Positions 7,076-16,327 of a DNA stretch of 64,000 nt are shown here, one piece after another (the first letter of the stretch is position 1; every line of letters starts with the position of its first letter). The notes under the pieces were generated by a model. It saw nothing but the letters and a program-made list of their open reading frames with translations. It ran no database searches and was not told where the DNA came from. The stretch spans positions 1-64,000 of the forward strand of contig NZ_LTAZ01000007.1 in assembly GCF_001593955.1 (NCBI RefSeq), read 5' to 3'. The stretch is from Halalkalicoccus paucihalophilus (lineage in GTDB: Archaea > Halobacteriota > Halobacteria > Halobacteriales > Halalkalicoccaceae). The translations under genes and the position numbers were made by a program.

Positions 7076-7915
7076 GTGAGCCTGCTCGTCCTCTCTAAGA
7101 AAGAATTCCTCGATACGGTTCGTTCGAACACGCTGCTCGTGATGAGCCTGACGTTCGTTCTGTGGGCAGGCTTTCTCGCTGCCATCCAGCACGTTCCCAA
7201 CGTATACGCAGGCAGCGAACTCCCGAGAAGCACCATGGCACTAATGAACAGCATGCAGCAGTCGGCGGTGTTTTTCGTTCCCCTGATTGGGCTCGGGCTC
7301 GGCTACAACGCTATCGGTGGGGAACGGGAACGCGGGAGTCTCAAGTTCCTGCTTGGATTGCCTCACACGCGAGGCGATGTCGTGGCCGGGAAGTTCCTCG
7401 GCAGAACCGCCGTGATCACCGTCGCGATACTGGTTGGCTACGCCACCGCCGCCGGCGTTTCGATACTCACCACTGACTCGTTCTCGCCCGATATATTCGC
7501 CCTCTATACGCTCTTGACCCTTCTCTACGGGGCGGTGTACATCGCGATCGGGATCGGAGCGTCGGCGTTCATGAAATCTAGAAAGACCGCGTTCGGGGTT
7601 GCGGTCGGACTCTACATGCTTTTCTTGCTGTTCTGGGACGTCTTTTTGGTACTGCTACAGTTCGTTTCCGTCGGGCAAGAACTCCCCGAGAGCGGACTAC
7701 CCGAGTGGATCCAGTTCGTCGGACTCCTCAACCCGGCGACGGCGTCGGGCTACGCCGCGAGAGCACTGATCCCCGAGTTTCACGCGCTCACGCTGTTTCC
7801 CGAGTCCGACGCACTCTACCTGCAAAACTGGGTCGGACTCGTCGTCCTCGTCCTGTGGGTCGTCGTCCCGCTCGGAGTGGGATACGCGCGGTTCGAGAGG
7901 ATGGACCTGCAGTGA
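7076..7915 (+). CDS. ABC-2 type transporter permease
   Basis: 279 residues from GTG 7076. It opens LSKKEFLDTVRSNTLLVMSL, the cytosolic entry helix of ABC-2/NosY-like permeases, and has six hydrophobic segments. The family signature GGERERGSLKFLLGLP, followed by RGDVVAGKFLGR, sits after the second segment. Such subunits pair with an ATPase encoded next door, but no ATP-binding protein gene lies near, so the partner must be elsewhere or lost. The substrate cannot be predicted. Confidence 0.85.
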   Translation: MSLLVLSKKEFLDTVRSNTLLVMSLTFVLWAGFLAAIQHVPNVYAGSELPRSTMALMNSMQQSAVFFVPLIGLGLGYNAIGGERERGSLKFLLGLPHTRGDVVAGKFLGRTAVITVAILVGYATAAGVSILTTDSFSPDIFALYTLLTLLYGAVYIAIGIGASAFMKSRKTAFGVAVGLYMLFLLFWDVFLVLLQFVSVGQELPESGLPEWIQFVGLLNPATASGYAARALIPEFHALTLFPESDALYLQNWVGLVVLVLWVVVPLGVGYARFERMDLQ

Positions 7916-8083
7916 TCACGGTCGATGACGACCCGCCCGTCCTACCGTAAATGGGAATCGCGAGCGCCACCACGAGACGACGGCGAATGCGGGATCAGGA
8001 ATGAGAAAGGCAACCACTGTGAGCGTCCGTCCGCGACCCTGTCCGAAGAACCCGAACGGCGAGTCCGACGGACCGCCCCGGTT

Positions 8084-8530
8084 TCAGGTCGTCACGACGG
8101 TGACCGGCCCATCGTGCTCCAGGAGGACCCGTTGGGTGGTGTCTCGAAAGAGGGCTTTGCCCGTCGGTGATCGCTTGCGGCCCGAGAGGAACACGTGATC
8201 ACAGTCGTACTCCTCGGCAGCCTCTAAAGTCACATCGCCTTTGTTCCCGACGAAGCCGGCTGTTTCGTACCGAACGTCGAATGCCGTCAGGACCTCCTCG
8301 GCGATATCACGGGCGAACTGTGCTGCGCCTTCGCGGGCGTCGTCGGCGGTATAGGAGTCCGCCGGACTCGCGATCGAGGCCATCGCCTGTCTTCGGCCGG
8401 CGTACTCCTCGTCGGTCGTCGCGTGAATCAGGACGATATCCGAGTCGACCCCTTCGGCGAGCGATCCGGCCTCTCGAACGAGTTCCTTTGCGTCTTCCGT
8501 CGGTTCGGCAACGACGAGTGCTCGATCCAT
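8084..8530 (-). CDS. Universal stress protein (UspA family)
   Basis: 148 residues, the normal length for a single-domain UspA. It opens MDRALVVAEPTEDAKELVRE, has DSDIVLIHA as beta-2, and the C-terminal nucleotide-binding region reads CDHVFLSGRKRSPTGKALF followed by TQRVLLEHDGPVTVV, the usual Gly-rich ATP loop. These cytosolic proteins bind ATP or AMP and are linked to stress tolerance. It is a monocistronic gene between an ABC permease and the GntP permease. Confidence 0.85.
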   Translation of the reverse strand: MDRALVVAEPTEDAKELVREAGSLAEGVDSDIVLIHATTDEEYAGRRQAMASIASPADSYTADDAREGAAQFARDIAEEVLTAFDVRYETAGFVGNKGDVTLEAAEEYDCDHVFLSGRKRSPTGKALFRDTTQRVLLEHDGPVTVVTT

Positions 8531-8686
8531 GTATACGAGTACGTGTGCGAACGGATAAAATCTCGTCGAATAGATAGTATATGGTGATATAAATGACTGA
8601 GTGGATTATTTTTGATTATAATATTTTAAATACAGCGATTAGAAATAGACTGATTTTTAAACGCCGGCTAGAGATCCAGAACTCGT

Positions 8687-10096
8687 ATGGTACTACCGCT
8701 ACAGGCTACCGCGTTCTCACAGAGCCCGTTAGTAACGTTTCTGTTCGGGCTTTTCGTCGTTATCGCACTGCTCGTCTGGCTCGACTTTCCCGCGTTCATG
8801 GGGCTAATCCTCGCTGCGTTCTCCGTCGGGGTGGTCAATGCCGTGTTCGTCCCGGAGTTCACGCCGGCCGAAGCCGGAACGGCGGTCGCGGAGGCGTTCG
8901 GGTCCAACATGGCGGGCATCGGTATTCCGATCCTCGCCGCGGCCGTTATCGGCAAGTCCATGCTGGAGAGTGGCGCCGCACAGCGGGTCGTGCGCGGGTT
9001 CCAGAACGTTCTGGGGGAGGAAAACTCCGATATCGCGCTGCTCGGGAGTAGCTCCGTCCTCGCAGTACCGGTGTTCTTCGACAGCGTGTTCTATCTGATG
9101 GCCCCACTCGCTCGATCGATGCGCGCTCGCGTCGGGCGGGATTACACGCTGTTCATCGTGGTCGTCGGGGCAGGTGCGGCGAGCGCTCACGTGTTCGTCC
9201 CGCCGACACCGGGGCCGCTCGCGGTCGCAGCGGAGATCGGCAGTAATCTGGGCGTGACGATCCTCATAGGCGTGGTGACCGCCGTACCGGCGGCCGTCCT
9301 CGCCGGACTCGTCTACGGCCGGTGGATCAACACTCGTCTCGACATCCCGCTGCGCGACACCATGTCGACGACGACCGACGAACTCCAGGAGGTCGCCGAC
9401 CGCCCGACCAGCACGCTCCCCGGGATGCTCGAGTCGCTCGCGCCCATCCTCGTCGCTGTCGGCCTCATCGGTTCGTTCACTATCGTGGATACCGCCCAGG
9501 GCCTGTATCCCTCACTGGGAACGATCGAGCCGGTGGTCGTCGTTCTGGGCAACAAGAACGTTGCGCTGATGATCGCCGCCGTCGTCGCCGCGTATTCGTT
9601 CTACAGACACAACGCGCTGACGCAGACCGAGTGGAGCGAGGAGTTGACGGAAGCGCTGAAAAGCGGTGGCAACATCGCCGCGATCACGGCCGCCGGTGGT
9701 GCCTTCGGGGCGATGCTCGCGGCGTCGGGAATCGGGGAGTACCTCGGAAGCGCTCTGGCGGAGGTCGGCATTGGACTGTTGGTCACGGCGTGGCTCATCG
9801 CGGCGATCGTACGGATCGCACAGGGGTCGGCAACCGCCGCGATGTTGACCTCGGCCGGAATCATGGCCCCGCTCGTCGGCCAACTCGCGGTCCATCCGGC
9901 GTACCTGGTCATGGCTATCGGGGCCGGCGGCAACATCTTCTCCTGGTACAACGACTCGGGCTTCTGGCTCGTCAAGGAGATCGGGGGGCTCACGCAGGCA
10001 GAAACCCTCAAAACGTGGACCGTCCTCACGACGATCATCTCGGTGTCGGGGCTGCTCACGACGCTCCTTGTCTCCTCGGTGTTCCCGCTCGTGTAG
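8687..10096 (+). CDS. GntP-family permease
   Basis: 469 residues with about 12-14 hydrophobic segments. Family marks include AVPVFFDSVFYLMAPLARSM, ASAHVFVPPTPGPLAVA and, near the end, RIAQGSATAAMLTSAGI with GAGGNIFSWYNDSGFW. GntP carriers import gluconate or related sugar acids with protons, and the substrate here is not known. The ATG at 8687 follows an AT-rich promoter stretch (about 8610-8665). No sugar-acid kinase or dehydrogenase is adjacent. Confidence 0.88.
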   Translation: MVLPLQATAFSQSPLVTFLFGLFVVIALLVWLDFPAFMGLILAAFSVGVVNAVFVPEFTPAEAGTAVAEAFGSNMAGIGIPILAAAVIGKSMLESGAAQRVVRGFQNVLGEENSDIALLGSSSVLAVPVFFDSVFYLMAPLARSMRARVGRDYTLFIVVVGAGAASAHVFVPPTPGPLAVAAEIGSNLGVTILIGVVTAVPAAVLAGLVYGRWINTRLDIPLRDTMSTTTDELQEVADRPTSTLPGMLESLAPILVAVGLIGSFTIVDTAQGLYPSLGTIEPVVVVLGNKNVALMIAAVVAAYSFYRHNALTQTEWSEELTEALKSGGNIAAITAAGGAFGAMLAASGIGEYLGSALAEVGIGLLVTAWLIAAIVRIAQGSATAAMLTSAGIMAPLVGQLAVHPAYLVMAIGAGGNIFSWYNDSGFWLVKEIGGLTQAETLKTWTVLTTIISVSGLLTTLLVSSVFPLV

Positions 10097-10158
10097 GAAT
10101 TGCGTTCGTGGCGTAGCCATACCTGTCGTTTTGACCAGCGAGGGGACAAATGTACAGC

Positions 10159-10374
10159 TCAGTCCTCATCGTCAAGTCCGGTCGGATCGAGCCGCGTTCG
10201 CAACGCCTGCTTCTCAAACTTTCCGGTCGTGGTTTTCGGAATGGTCCGGACTTCCTTGATTTCGTCGGGGATCCACCACACGGGCTGATCGAGGGTCTCC
10301 TCGAGATGGGTTCGGAGGGTACCCGTATCGCCATTGCTGCTTGCGTCGGTGACGACACAGGCTAACGGCCGCTC
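10159..10374 (-). pseudogene. C-terminal remnant of an acyl-CoA synthetase (AMP-forming)
   Basis: The minus-strand frame ending at TGA 10159 reads VRERPLACVVTD, VWWIPDEIKEVRTI and PKTTTGKFEKQALRTRL. This is the final about 70 residues of an adenylate-forming acyl-CoA synthetase, with the conserved PKTxTGK lysine motif. It has no start: in this frame the sequence runs straight into the 3' end of the MoxR gene at 10377, so the first 85% of the enzyme is gone. The clean end of homology suggests a deletion that brought the MoxR operon next to the remnant. Frames on the other strand here are shadows. Confidence 0.7.
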
Positions 10375-10376
10375 CC

Positions 10377-11381
10377 TTACTCGCTCATTCTCGTCGCGCC
10401 ACCGTCCGAAACCGCACTCTCGCGCTCGCGTTCGGCATCGCTGCCCGGCGGCTGGACCGTTGCCATGATCTCCTCGAGGGCCTCATCGGCCGTAACGCCA
10501 CCGAGTTCGGCGTCGGTCGAGAGCACGAGCCGGTGGGTGAAGGTCGGTCGTACGAGGGTTTTAACGTCGTCGGGGATGGCATAGTCCCGTCCGTGGATCG
10601 CCGCGCGGGCTTTCGCGGCGTCGAGCAATGCGAGCGACGCCCGCGGGGATGTCCCGTGAGCGATGTCGCCGTGATTCCGCGTCGCATCGACGAGATCCAG
10701 AATGTAACCCTTGACGCGCTCGTCGACGTGGACAGCCGAGGCAACCTGCCGAGCTTCAAGGATCTGTGCCGGACTGACGACCTGCTCGATCGCCTCGGGG
10801 CCCAACCCTGGCGCCGAATCGAACCGATCGAGCAGCGCCGATTCGTCCTCGCGGTTCGGGAGGTCGACGGTGAGTCTGAACAAGAAGCGGTCGCGCTGGG
10901 CTTCGGGAAGCTCGAAAGTCCCCTCCATCTCGATGGGGTTCTGGGTCGCGACCACGATGAACGGCTCCGGGAGGTCGAGCGTCTGGCCCTCGATCGTGGC
11001 GGTCCGCTCCTGCATCGCTTCCAAGAGCGCACTCTGTGTTTTAGGCGTCGCGCGGTTGATCTCGTCGGCGACGACGAAGTTCGCGAAGATCGGGCCCCGC
11101 TGGAGCGAGAACTCGCCGGTCTGGTCGTGATAGACGTGGGTGCCCGTCACGTCGGCCGGCAGGACGTCGGGCGTCATCTGGATCCGGTTGTACTCAAGGC
11201 CCGAGGCACGGGCAAAGAGGTTCGCCATTGTCGTCTTCGCGACCCCCGGAACGCCCTCCAGCAGGACGTGCCCGTTCGACAACAGCGCGACCGTCAACTG
11301 TTCGATGATCGCCTCGTTACCGATGAGCACGGTCCCCATCTCCTCGCGGAGACGCTCGTACACCGTGGCGGGGTCAGTCAT
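10377..11381 (-). CDS. MoxR-family AAA+ ATPase
   Basis: 334 residues. ATG 11381 (MTDPATVYERLREEMG) is the family start; an upstream ATG at 11405 would add eight residues. Walker A is GVPGVAKTT, Walker B is VVADEINRATPKTQ, then sensor 1 IVVATQNPIEMEGT and an Arg-rich lid (EAQRDRFLFR). MoxR ATPases act as chaperones that mature or activate metalloenzymes and surface proteins with VWA-domain partners. The start overlaps the end of the DUF4350 gene by 8 bases, so the two are one operon. The usual DUF58 and VWA partners are missing; an acyl-CoA-synthetase remnant lies downstream instead. Confidence 0.9.
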   Translation of the reverse strand: MTDPATVYERLREEMGTVLIGNEAIIEQLTVALLSNGHVLLEGVPGVAKTTMANLFARASGLEYNRIQMTPDVLPADVTGTHVYHDQTGEFSLQRGPIFANFVVADEINRATPKTQSALLEAMQERTATIEGQTLDLPEPFIVVATQNPIEMEGTFELPEAQRDRFLFRLTVDLPNREDESALLDRFDSAPGLGPEAIEQVVSPAQILEARQVASAVHVDERVKGYILDLVDATRNHGDIAHGTSPRASLALLDAAKARAAIHGRDYAIPDDVKTLVRPTFTHRLVLSTDAELGGVTADEALEEIMATVQPPGSDAERERESAVSDGGATRMSE

Positions 11382-12450
11382 TATCGCCACCTTTTTTCCG
11401 ACCATTCATAATTGTTTGTATGATACGTTCACGTCGATCCGAATCCCAGTCAGGATACTGGGCAGTGAGGATCGCCCGCAGGTCGGACGCCTCGAGATCT
11501 GGGTCGGCGCGGTCGGGACGTGCGGACTGGCCGAATCGGCGTCCGATTCCCTGTATCCAGCCCGGTCGCGTGTCCACGAATGCAATCGCACCGACGAGAC
11601 CTGCAACGAGTGCCAGTTGCAGAACGGCGGACTCACGAAGCGCCAGCAGCGCGATTGCGAGCGGCGGCAGCCCGTCGGATCGAGATTGATCGATCAGCAC
11701 CCGATCGTGGGCGTCGAACAGCGCACTGACGAACGCCCGATTGCCGGGGCGTTCGAGCATGGCGTTGATCAGCGCGCTCGAGTCGCTGATCACGACGAGC
11801 TCACCCTGCCCGACGGACTCGGTCGTCATAACTGGCCGAGGACCGAGCGTCTCGTTCTCGTCGAACGCCCCGTTAGAAGTGGTGTCGAGATACGCGTACT
11901 CCGAGGAGGTGACCAACACCTCGGCACCGTTGGGTTCGAGCGCCGTCCCGTAGTTCAGCGTAAATGAATCGCTGTCGTTGACGTAGGGATGGTTGGACGT
12001 CTCGGTCGCGACGGGCAGAGCCGGCGAGCGGTAGTACTCACGTTCGTCACGCAACAGAGCGCCGTCGATACGAGTGCTCGCACCCAGTTCCTGGAGGAGT
12101 TGGTTCGTCTGTCCGATATCGTCGGCAATGACCAGCGTGCCCCCGCGCCTGACGAAGTCATTGAGGCGCGCGCGGTCCTCGGGGCCGTAGGAGCCCTCGG
12201 CAGCGATCGCGATCGCGACGGTGCCGTTGGCCTCGACATCCTCGTACTCGGTTGTATCAGTCACGACAATCGTCTCGACACCCACGGCCTGTGCCTCTGA
12301 TCGAAGCTCCGAGGTCCCCTCCCAGGAGTGGGTATAAGTGCCAAAGGCCACACCGGAGGTACTCGCCCCGATGACCAGTCCGATCCCGAGCGCAAGTGCC
12401 AACGCGTACAGCAACAGTCGCGGGTACGACCAGTCCTGGAAGCGGGGCAT
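11374..12450 (-). CDS. DUF4350-domain membrane protein
   Basis: 358 residues. There is one N-terminal transmembrane segment (LLLYALALALGIGLVIGAST), then a GATase-like extracellular DUF4350 domain (ARLNDFVRRGGTLVIADD, GELVVISDSSALINAMLE), a second membrane segment (LALVAGLVGAIAFVDT) and a cytosolic tail. DUF4350 proteins are usual companions of MoxR ATPases, and the binding partner is unknown. It follows the 12451-12726 gene without a gap and overlaps the moxR start. Confidence 0.8.
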   Translation of the reverse strand: MPRFQDWSYPRLLLYALALALGIGLVIGASTSGVAFGTYTHSWEGTSELRSEAQAVGVETIVVTDTTEYEDVEANGTVAIAIAAEGSYGPEDRARLNDFVRRGGTLVIADDIGQTNQLLQELGASTRIDGALLRDEREYYRSPALPVATETSNHPYVNDSDSFTLNYGTALEPNGAEVLVTSSEYAYLDTTSNGAFDENETLGPRPVMTTESVGQGELVVISDSSALINAMLERPGNRAFVSALFDAHDRVLIDQSRSDGLPPLAIALLALRESAVLQLALVAGLVGAIAFVDTRPGWIQGIGRRFGQSARPDRADPDLEASDLRAILTAQYPDWDSDRRERIIQTIMNGRKKGGDND

Positions 12451-12726
12451 CTACAGCACCCCCGAGGGGAGGATCTCGAGGATCCGCCGAACGACGATGA
12501 CGCCGAAAGCGAGCAGGCCGAGCGCGATGATCCACTTGAGGCGTTTCCGCCAGCGCGGAGTGACGGCAAACGGTGCGGTCAGTTCGGTGACGACGAGGAA
12601 GCCGATCAGCGAGAGAACGAAAAAGAGCTCAACGGTAAGCGCCTCGAGCAGCGCGAGCGCGAGGACCGACGCGAGCATCCAGGCCGTCTGCCCGTGGATA
12701 AATCGGCGGCGGCGATGGGTCGGCAT
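12451..12726 (-). CDS. Small membrane protein of the MoxR cluster
   Basis: 91 residues with a basic start (MPTHRRRRFIHGQTAW) and three hydrophobic segments: LASVLALALLEALTVELFFV, LIGFLVVTEL and WIIALGLLAFGVIVVRRIL. It ends one base before the DUF4350 start, so it is the first gene of the operon. Proteins of this size occur in haloarchaeal MoxR clusters without an assigned role. Confidence 0.65.
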   Translation of the reverse strand: MPTHRRRRFIHGQTAWMLASVLALALLEALTVELFFVLSLIGFLVVTELTAPFAVTPRWRKRLKWIIALGLLAFGVIVVRRILEILPSGVL

Positions 12727-12853
12727 TCAGTTCTGATTTCACCTCCATCGTTACGAATCTAACGATTCGAGAAACCGAAGAGAACTCGAAGGGAAGGCCC
12801 TATAGATCGGGACATGGACTGATAAGTCGGCTCTCGGGCCAAAAGCGGTGTAG

Positions 12854-13341
12854 TGTCGCCGCCACAACGGCCACTCGTGTTCCCGCGGCCGGTCCGAGGA
12901 TCGTCATGGGCATGAATTGGTCCACCGTCATGGAGTCGCCGAGTACGACCTGAGCGACATCATCGCTGACGCCGTCAAGCGCGCGACCGACAGTACCGAC
13001 GCGGTGTGGATCTCCTTCAACATTGAGGTCATGAAGCCGGCCTACTGTCCCAGTACCGGACGGACTCGTCCCCTGTGAAGCCATCAGGATGGTCCGGGAT
13101 GCCGTCCCCCAGCTCGATCCTGAGCACTTCGGATTTGACATCGTCGAGGTCGTCCCCAGTACGCGTGAACAACACGAACACTTACAACGCCAGCATCATC
13201 TCCGAGTTCGTGAACCGTCTGATCATCGAGGTGCTGGGTAGTATGGCGCTCGCCGAGCGCGGTCTCAGCGAGGGCTCGCCGATCAAGCCGAAGGAACCGC
13301 TTGGTCCCCAGCCCGATCTCAAAGCGTCAGCCGACGACTGA
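12854..13341 (+). pseudogene. Agmatinase/arginase-like ureohydrolase remnant
   Basis: Frames on the plus strand join into a ureohydrolase C-terminal half: HGHELVHRHGVAEYDLSDII, ATDSTDAVWISFNIEVMKPA, YCPSTGRT, then a TGA and frame change to CEAIRMVRDAVPQLDPEHFG, FDIVEVVP, then another change to ASIISEFVNRLIIEVLGS, MALAERGL. In active enzymes the first motif is a D-x-D-x-x-D metal site; here the three Asp are Asn, Glu and Lys, so decay goes beyond the frameshifts. The N-terminal half is missing. Intact relatives release urea from agmatine or other guanidino compounds. Confidence 0.6.
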
Positions 13342-13500
13342 TTCCAACGCGGATCGGAAGCGTACCGACCGTCGGGTCGTACCACTATCATCACCAACCA
13401 ACGATCCTCAACCGCAAACGCAACGCTCGGCAGGCGGATGTCGATTCTGATGAGACGGGCGCATAAACGGATAGAAGGATCGAGGATGGTCGTGGTCCGG

Positions 13501-13905
13501 TCAGTCGGCACCGGCCGGAGCGGCCCGTTGATTCTCGATGTACTCGACGATCTCGGCCGTCTCGGCGGTGAACTCCTCGATGTCGACCTCCGATCCATGC
13601 AGCACCGTCGAGAAGTACTGCGTGTTACTGGCGAGGTTGACGGCCTCGGCGAGTTCCTCGTCCGTGACGTCCTCCATCCGGGCTTCCGCCTTGTGGAAGT
13701 CAGTACAGTACGGACACTTGATCGCAGCGGCTACCCCGACGCCGATGAGCGCCTTCTCCCGGGCGGTCAGTTCGGTCTCCCCGAACTCGAGGTCCCGGAC
13801 GAGCCCCCAGCTGTGATCGCTCGCCGGTTCCGCGAGGCTATCGATCCAACTCGGCACATGGCCGAGGTGATCTTCGATCTCGTTTCGCGCGTGATTTGAT
13901 ACCAT
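13501..13905 (-). CDS. Carboxymuconolactone decarboxylase/AhpD-like protein
   Basis: 134 residues from ATG 13905 (MVSNHARNEIEDHLGHVPSW); an ATG 37 codons upstream would add low-complexity sequence without homology. The AhpD core is present: LTAREKALIGVGVAAAIKCP with Cys64-x2-Cys67 (CPYCTDFHKAEA), followed by an Asp/Glu-rich helix. The CxxC and following His form the peroxidase active site of AhpD-like proteins, so an antioxidant role is likely. It stands alone. Confidence 0.8.
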   Translation of the reverse strand: MVSNHARNEIEDHLGHVPSWIDSLAEPASDHSWGLVRDLEFGETELTAREKALIGVGVAAAIKCPYCTDFHKAEARMEDVTDEELAEAVNLASNTQYFSTVLHGSEVDIEEFTAETAEIVEYIENQRAAPAGAD

Positions 13906-14144
13906 TGTCGTCCCCGGATCCCGTGAGTGACTCTCGCCACCTCCCGTTCGGCCTGCAGACAGAGCCGCTCCGAAATCCACAGTCGAGTAGTTCGTGAACG
14001 ACGATGAAGGTATCATATACGGCCGGTCGGGAGTTCTTATACGGTTAGCAGCTTTCGAACTGAAGGGGACGTGGTTCTCGAAGGCCGGTGATCGAGACGG
14101 GCTTGAGAGGGGTTGTCAGTGTCCGTTCTGTGGACTACCGACGC

Positions 14145-14966
14145 TCAAAAGCCGATATCGTCGACGAACTCCCGTAGCGCCTGCGTGAAGAACACGGGGT
14201 TGTCGAGGTTGGAGGCATGGCCTGCATCCGGAACCGCGCGGATCGAGACGTCCGACAGTTCGATACCCAGCTTCGATACGTGCCGACGGATGAACGGCGG
14301 CTCGTTTTCCCCGTACAACACGAGCGTTGGCACCGTGATCGAGGGGAGGTCGAGTATCGTCTCGTGGAACCTCGCGACCGCCCGGATCACCTTGGCGAAT
14401 TCCTCGGTCTCCATGCGCGGTCCTTCGGCCCGGAGGCGCTCGATCTCCCCATAGTCGCCGCTGACGCCCGATCCCGAGAGCCGTTCTTGGAGCCACACCA
14501 GCGCTTTCTCCACGCGCTCGTAGCCGACGAGTCGAACCGGCGGGACGGTAGCTCGCAACAGGAGCGACCGCTGGATCCACTCGCTTCGCGTCAGCAGTTC
14601 AGGGGTGAACGTATCGGCGAGCACGAGGCCGGCCAATCGATCCGGATGCCTGGCGGCGTACACCTGCGCGATACACCCACCCATCGAGAGCCCACAGAGG
14701 ACGGGCCGGTCGAGATCCAACACGGTAACGAGCGCGTCGAGATCGTCCACGAACAACCCGATCGAGTACGCGGTTCTCGCCGACCCACCGGTCCGTCCGT
14801 GCCCCCGGACGTCGTAGGCGATCGTCGTGTAGTCGTCGCTCAGGGCGTCTATCTGGGCCGTCCACTGGCTGTGATCGAGGATCGCCCCGTGAACGAAGAC
14901 GATGGGGCGACCGGAGCCCCGTCGCTCGTAGTACGTTTCGATGTCGTTCGTCCGAACAGTCGGCAT
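14145..14966 (-). CDS. Alpha/beta hydrolase
   Basis: 273 residues. Oxyanion motif VFVHGAILDHSQW, nucleophile elbow CGLSMGGCIA (Ser), acid within LVLYGENEPPF, and the catalytic His in VPDAGHASNLDNP. The layout matches small esterase/lactonase or proline-iminopeptidase-like hydrolases. The substrate cannot be told from sequence. Monocistronic, cytosolic. Confidence 0.88.
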   Translation of the reverse strand: MPTVRTNDIETYYERRGSGRPIVFVHGAILDHSQWTAQIDALSDDYTTIAYDVRGHGRTGGSARTAYSIGLFVDDLDALVTVLDLDRPVLCGLSMGGCIAQVYAARHPDRLAGLVLADTFTPELLTRSEWIQRSLLLRATVPPVRLVGYERVEKALVWLQERLSGSGVSGDYGEIERLRAEGPRMETEEFAKVIRAVARFHETILDLPSITVPTLVLYGENEPPFIRRHVSKLGIELSDVSIRAVPDAGHASNLDNPVFFTQALREFVDDIGF

Positions 14967-15281
14967 ACCACTCGCTACGCCTCCATTAGAGATAACGCTC
15001 TCAGTAGTCCCTTTCCGACTCGTTTCCCCCAGAGGTCGCGTCGAACCGAGCTGTCCCGACAGGGACGACGACCAGTCATGTCGTCAGCCCTCACTGACAG
15101 CCGCCGGTGCGCACCGATCGATTGAGAGGCTCTGGCTCCAGGTCGTCGACGGATCAAACCCGGATCCGACGTATCGACACAGTGTTTGTTTATTAACATT
15201 ATTATTTGATATAATATTTAATAAGCCGAATTGATTCGGGATAATTCACTAACTCTGCTAATTGTTATCAGTCATCGTCAG
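14967..15281. other. Intergenic region with probable promoter of the Tat-protein/GMC operon
   Basis: 315 bp between divergent genes. The left 200 bp are GC-rich with no convincing frame. The segment about 15185-15235 is strongly AT-rich (TTTATTAACATTATTATTTG) and probably carries the promoter of the 15282 gene. Nothing else is seen. Confidence 0.45.
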
Positions 15282-16325
15282 ATGAAACGACCCAAGGAGG
15301 ACGGAACGGGGATACAGAGACGGCCGGTGATTCGGGCGATGGCCGGGTTCGCCGCTGCAGGGGCGGTCGGAACCGCCTCAGTCGGGACGGCGGCCGGCCA
15401 GATCGAGCGCGGAGCGACGACCGATCCCCACACGAAAGACACGTATCGTTCGATCGTCGAGGCAGTCGTCCCCGAAACGCCCGAACTAGCCGCCGAACGC
15501 GGCGATGAACACCGGGCCGGTGGGTTGGCGATCGACCTCGACGAGTATCTGATCTGGTCGTTTAACAACTTCCAAGAGATCCAACTCGGAGCGTCGTCCA
15601 CCGCAGGGAGCACGCTCATCAACGTCGAGGATCTGCTCGAGGATTCCGACAGTCTCCTCGGGGGGCTGACTGACGTACTCAGCGATGCGACGCTCGGCGT
15701 GCTCGATGTCGACGCCCTCGTCGGGGCCGTCGATTTCGGGGACGTCGAACTCGACCTGGGTCCGCTACAGGAGCTGGCCGTCGGCGTCTCGGATGGGACC
15801 TTCGAGCTCGCCAAATCGGTCGAAAGCGAGGTGTACGACCTCGAGTTTCCGACCTATCCCTACTCGGAAGTCACCGCGGTCGTGTTCGATATCGTCGCCG
15901 CGGAGTTTCTCGCCCGTGGCATGAATGAGGAATCACCCAGTGTAAACCCGGAGTACCCTGCAGGCGGGATATTTACGCGCCTCGCACCGCGTGACCGCCT
16001 CCGAGCAATCGAATCGATGGTCGACGGTGGCCTCATCGATATCGCCGACGAGATCCTCGAGGACCTCATCGTCCACGTGGGCTTTCTCAAGTTCGTCGTC
16101 TTCGGCGTCAACGGGTTCGCCCAGTTCGGCTACTATAGCGAGTGGTCGGGCTACGGCGAGACGAAGACCGATCCGCCGACCCAACGTATCTTCGAAGGCG
16201 GTGTACAGAGTCACGAACAGACGGACTACCCGGGCCCGGCTGCTGGCTACGCCGAGTTGCGCGAGTTCCCGGGCGACGGCGTCTTCGACTTCGGCGAGGA
16301 CGGTTTCAAGGAGAACGAGTACTGA
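15282..16325 (+). CDS. Tat-exported protein, probable small-subunit partner of a GMC oxidoreductase
   Basis: 347 residues from ATG 15282; an in-frame ATG at 15231 precedes it, but the Tat signal IQRRPVIRAMAGFAAAGA fits the later start. The mature part is acidic with no strong catalytic motif. It has a repeated LLEDSDSLLGGLTDVLSDA-like hydrophobic stretch and ends in FGEDGFKENEY. Its stop is three bases before the GMC oxidoreductase start, the same order as gluconate 2-dehydrogenase subunit 3 with its flavoprotein. A role as secreted partner that carries the flavoprotein out by hitch-hiking is inferred from this pairing. Confidence 0.6.
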   Translation: MKRPKEDGTGIQRRPVIRAMAGFAAAGAVGTASVGTAAGQIERGATTDPHTKDTYRSIVEAVVPETPELAAERGDEHRAGGLAIDLDEYLIWSFNNFQEIQLGASSTAGSTLINVEDLLEDSDSLLGGLTDVLSDATLGVLDVDALVGAVDFGDVELDLGPLQELAVGVSDGTFELAKSVESEVYDLEFPTYPYSEVTAVVFDIVAAEFLARGMNEESPSVNPEYPAGGIFTRLAPRDRLRAIESMVDGGLIDIADEILEDLIVHVGFLKFVVFGVNGFAQFGYYSEWSGYGETKTDPPTQRIFEGGVQSHEQTDYPGPAAGYAELREFPGDGVFDFGEDGFKENEY

Positions 16326-16327
16326 TC

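Noticed and set aside
10150..10365. Plus-strand 71-codon frame after gntP
   Set aside because: The opposite strand encodes clear acyl-CoA synthetase motifs; this frame is its shadow.
13075..13341. 88-codon frame as an intact small gene
   Set aside because: Only its second half is ureohydrolase-like and the matching upstream parts lie in other frames, so it is part of a pseudogene.
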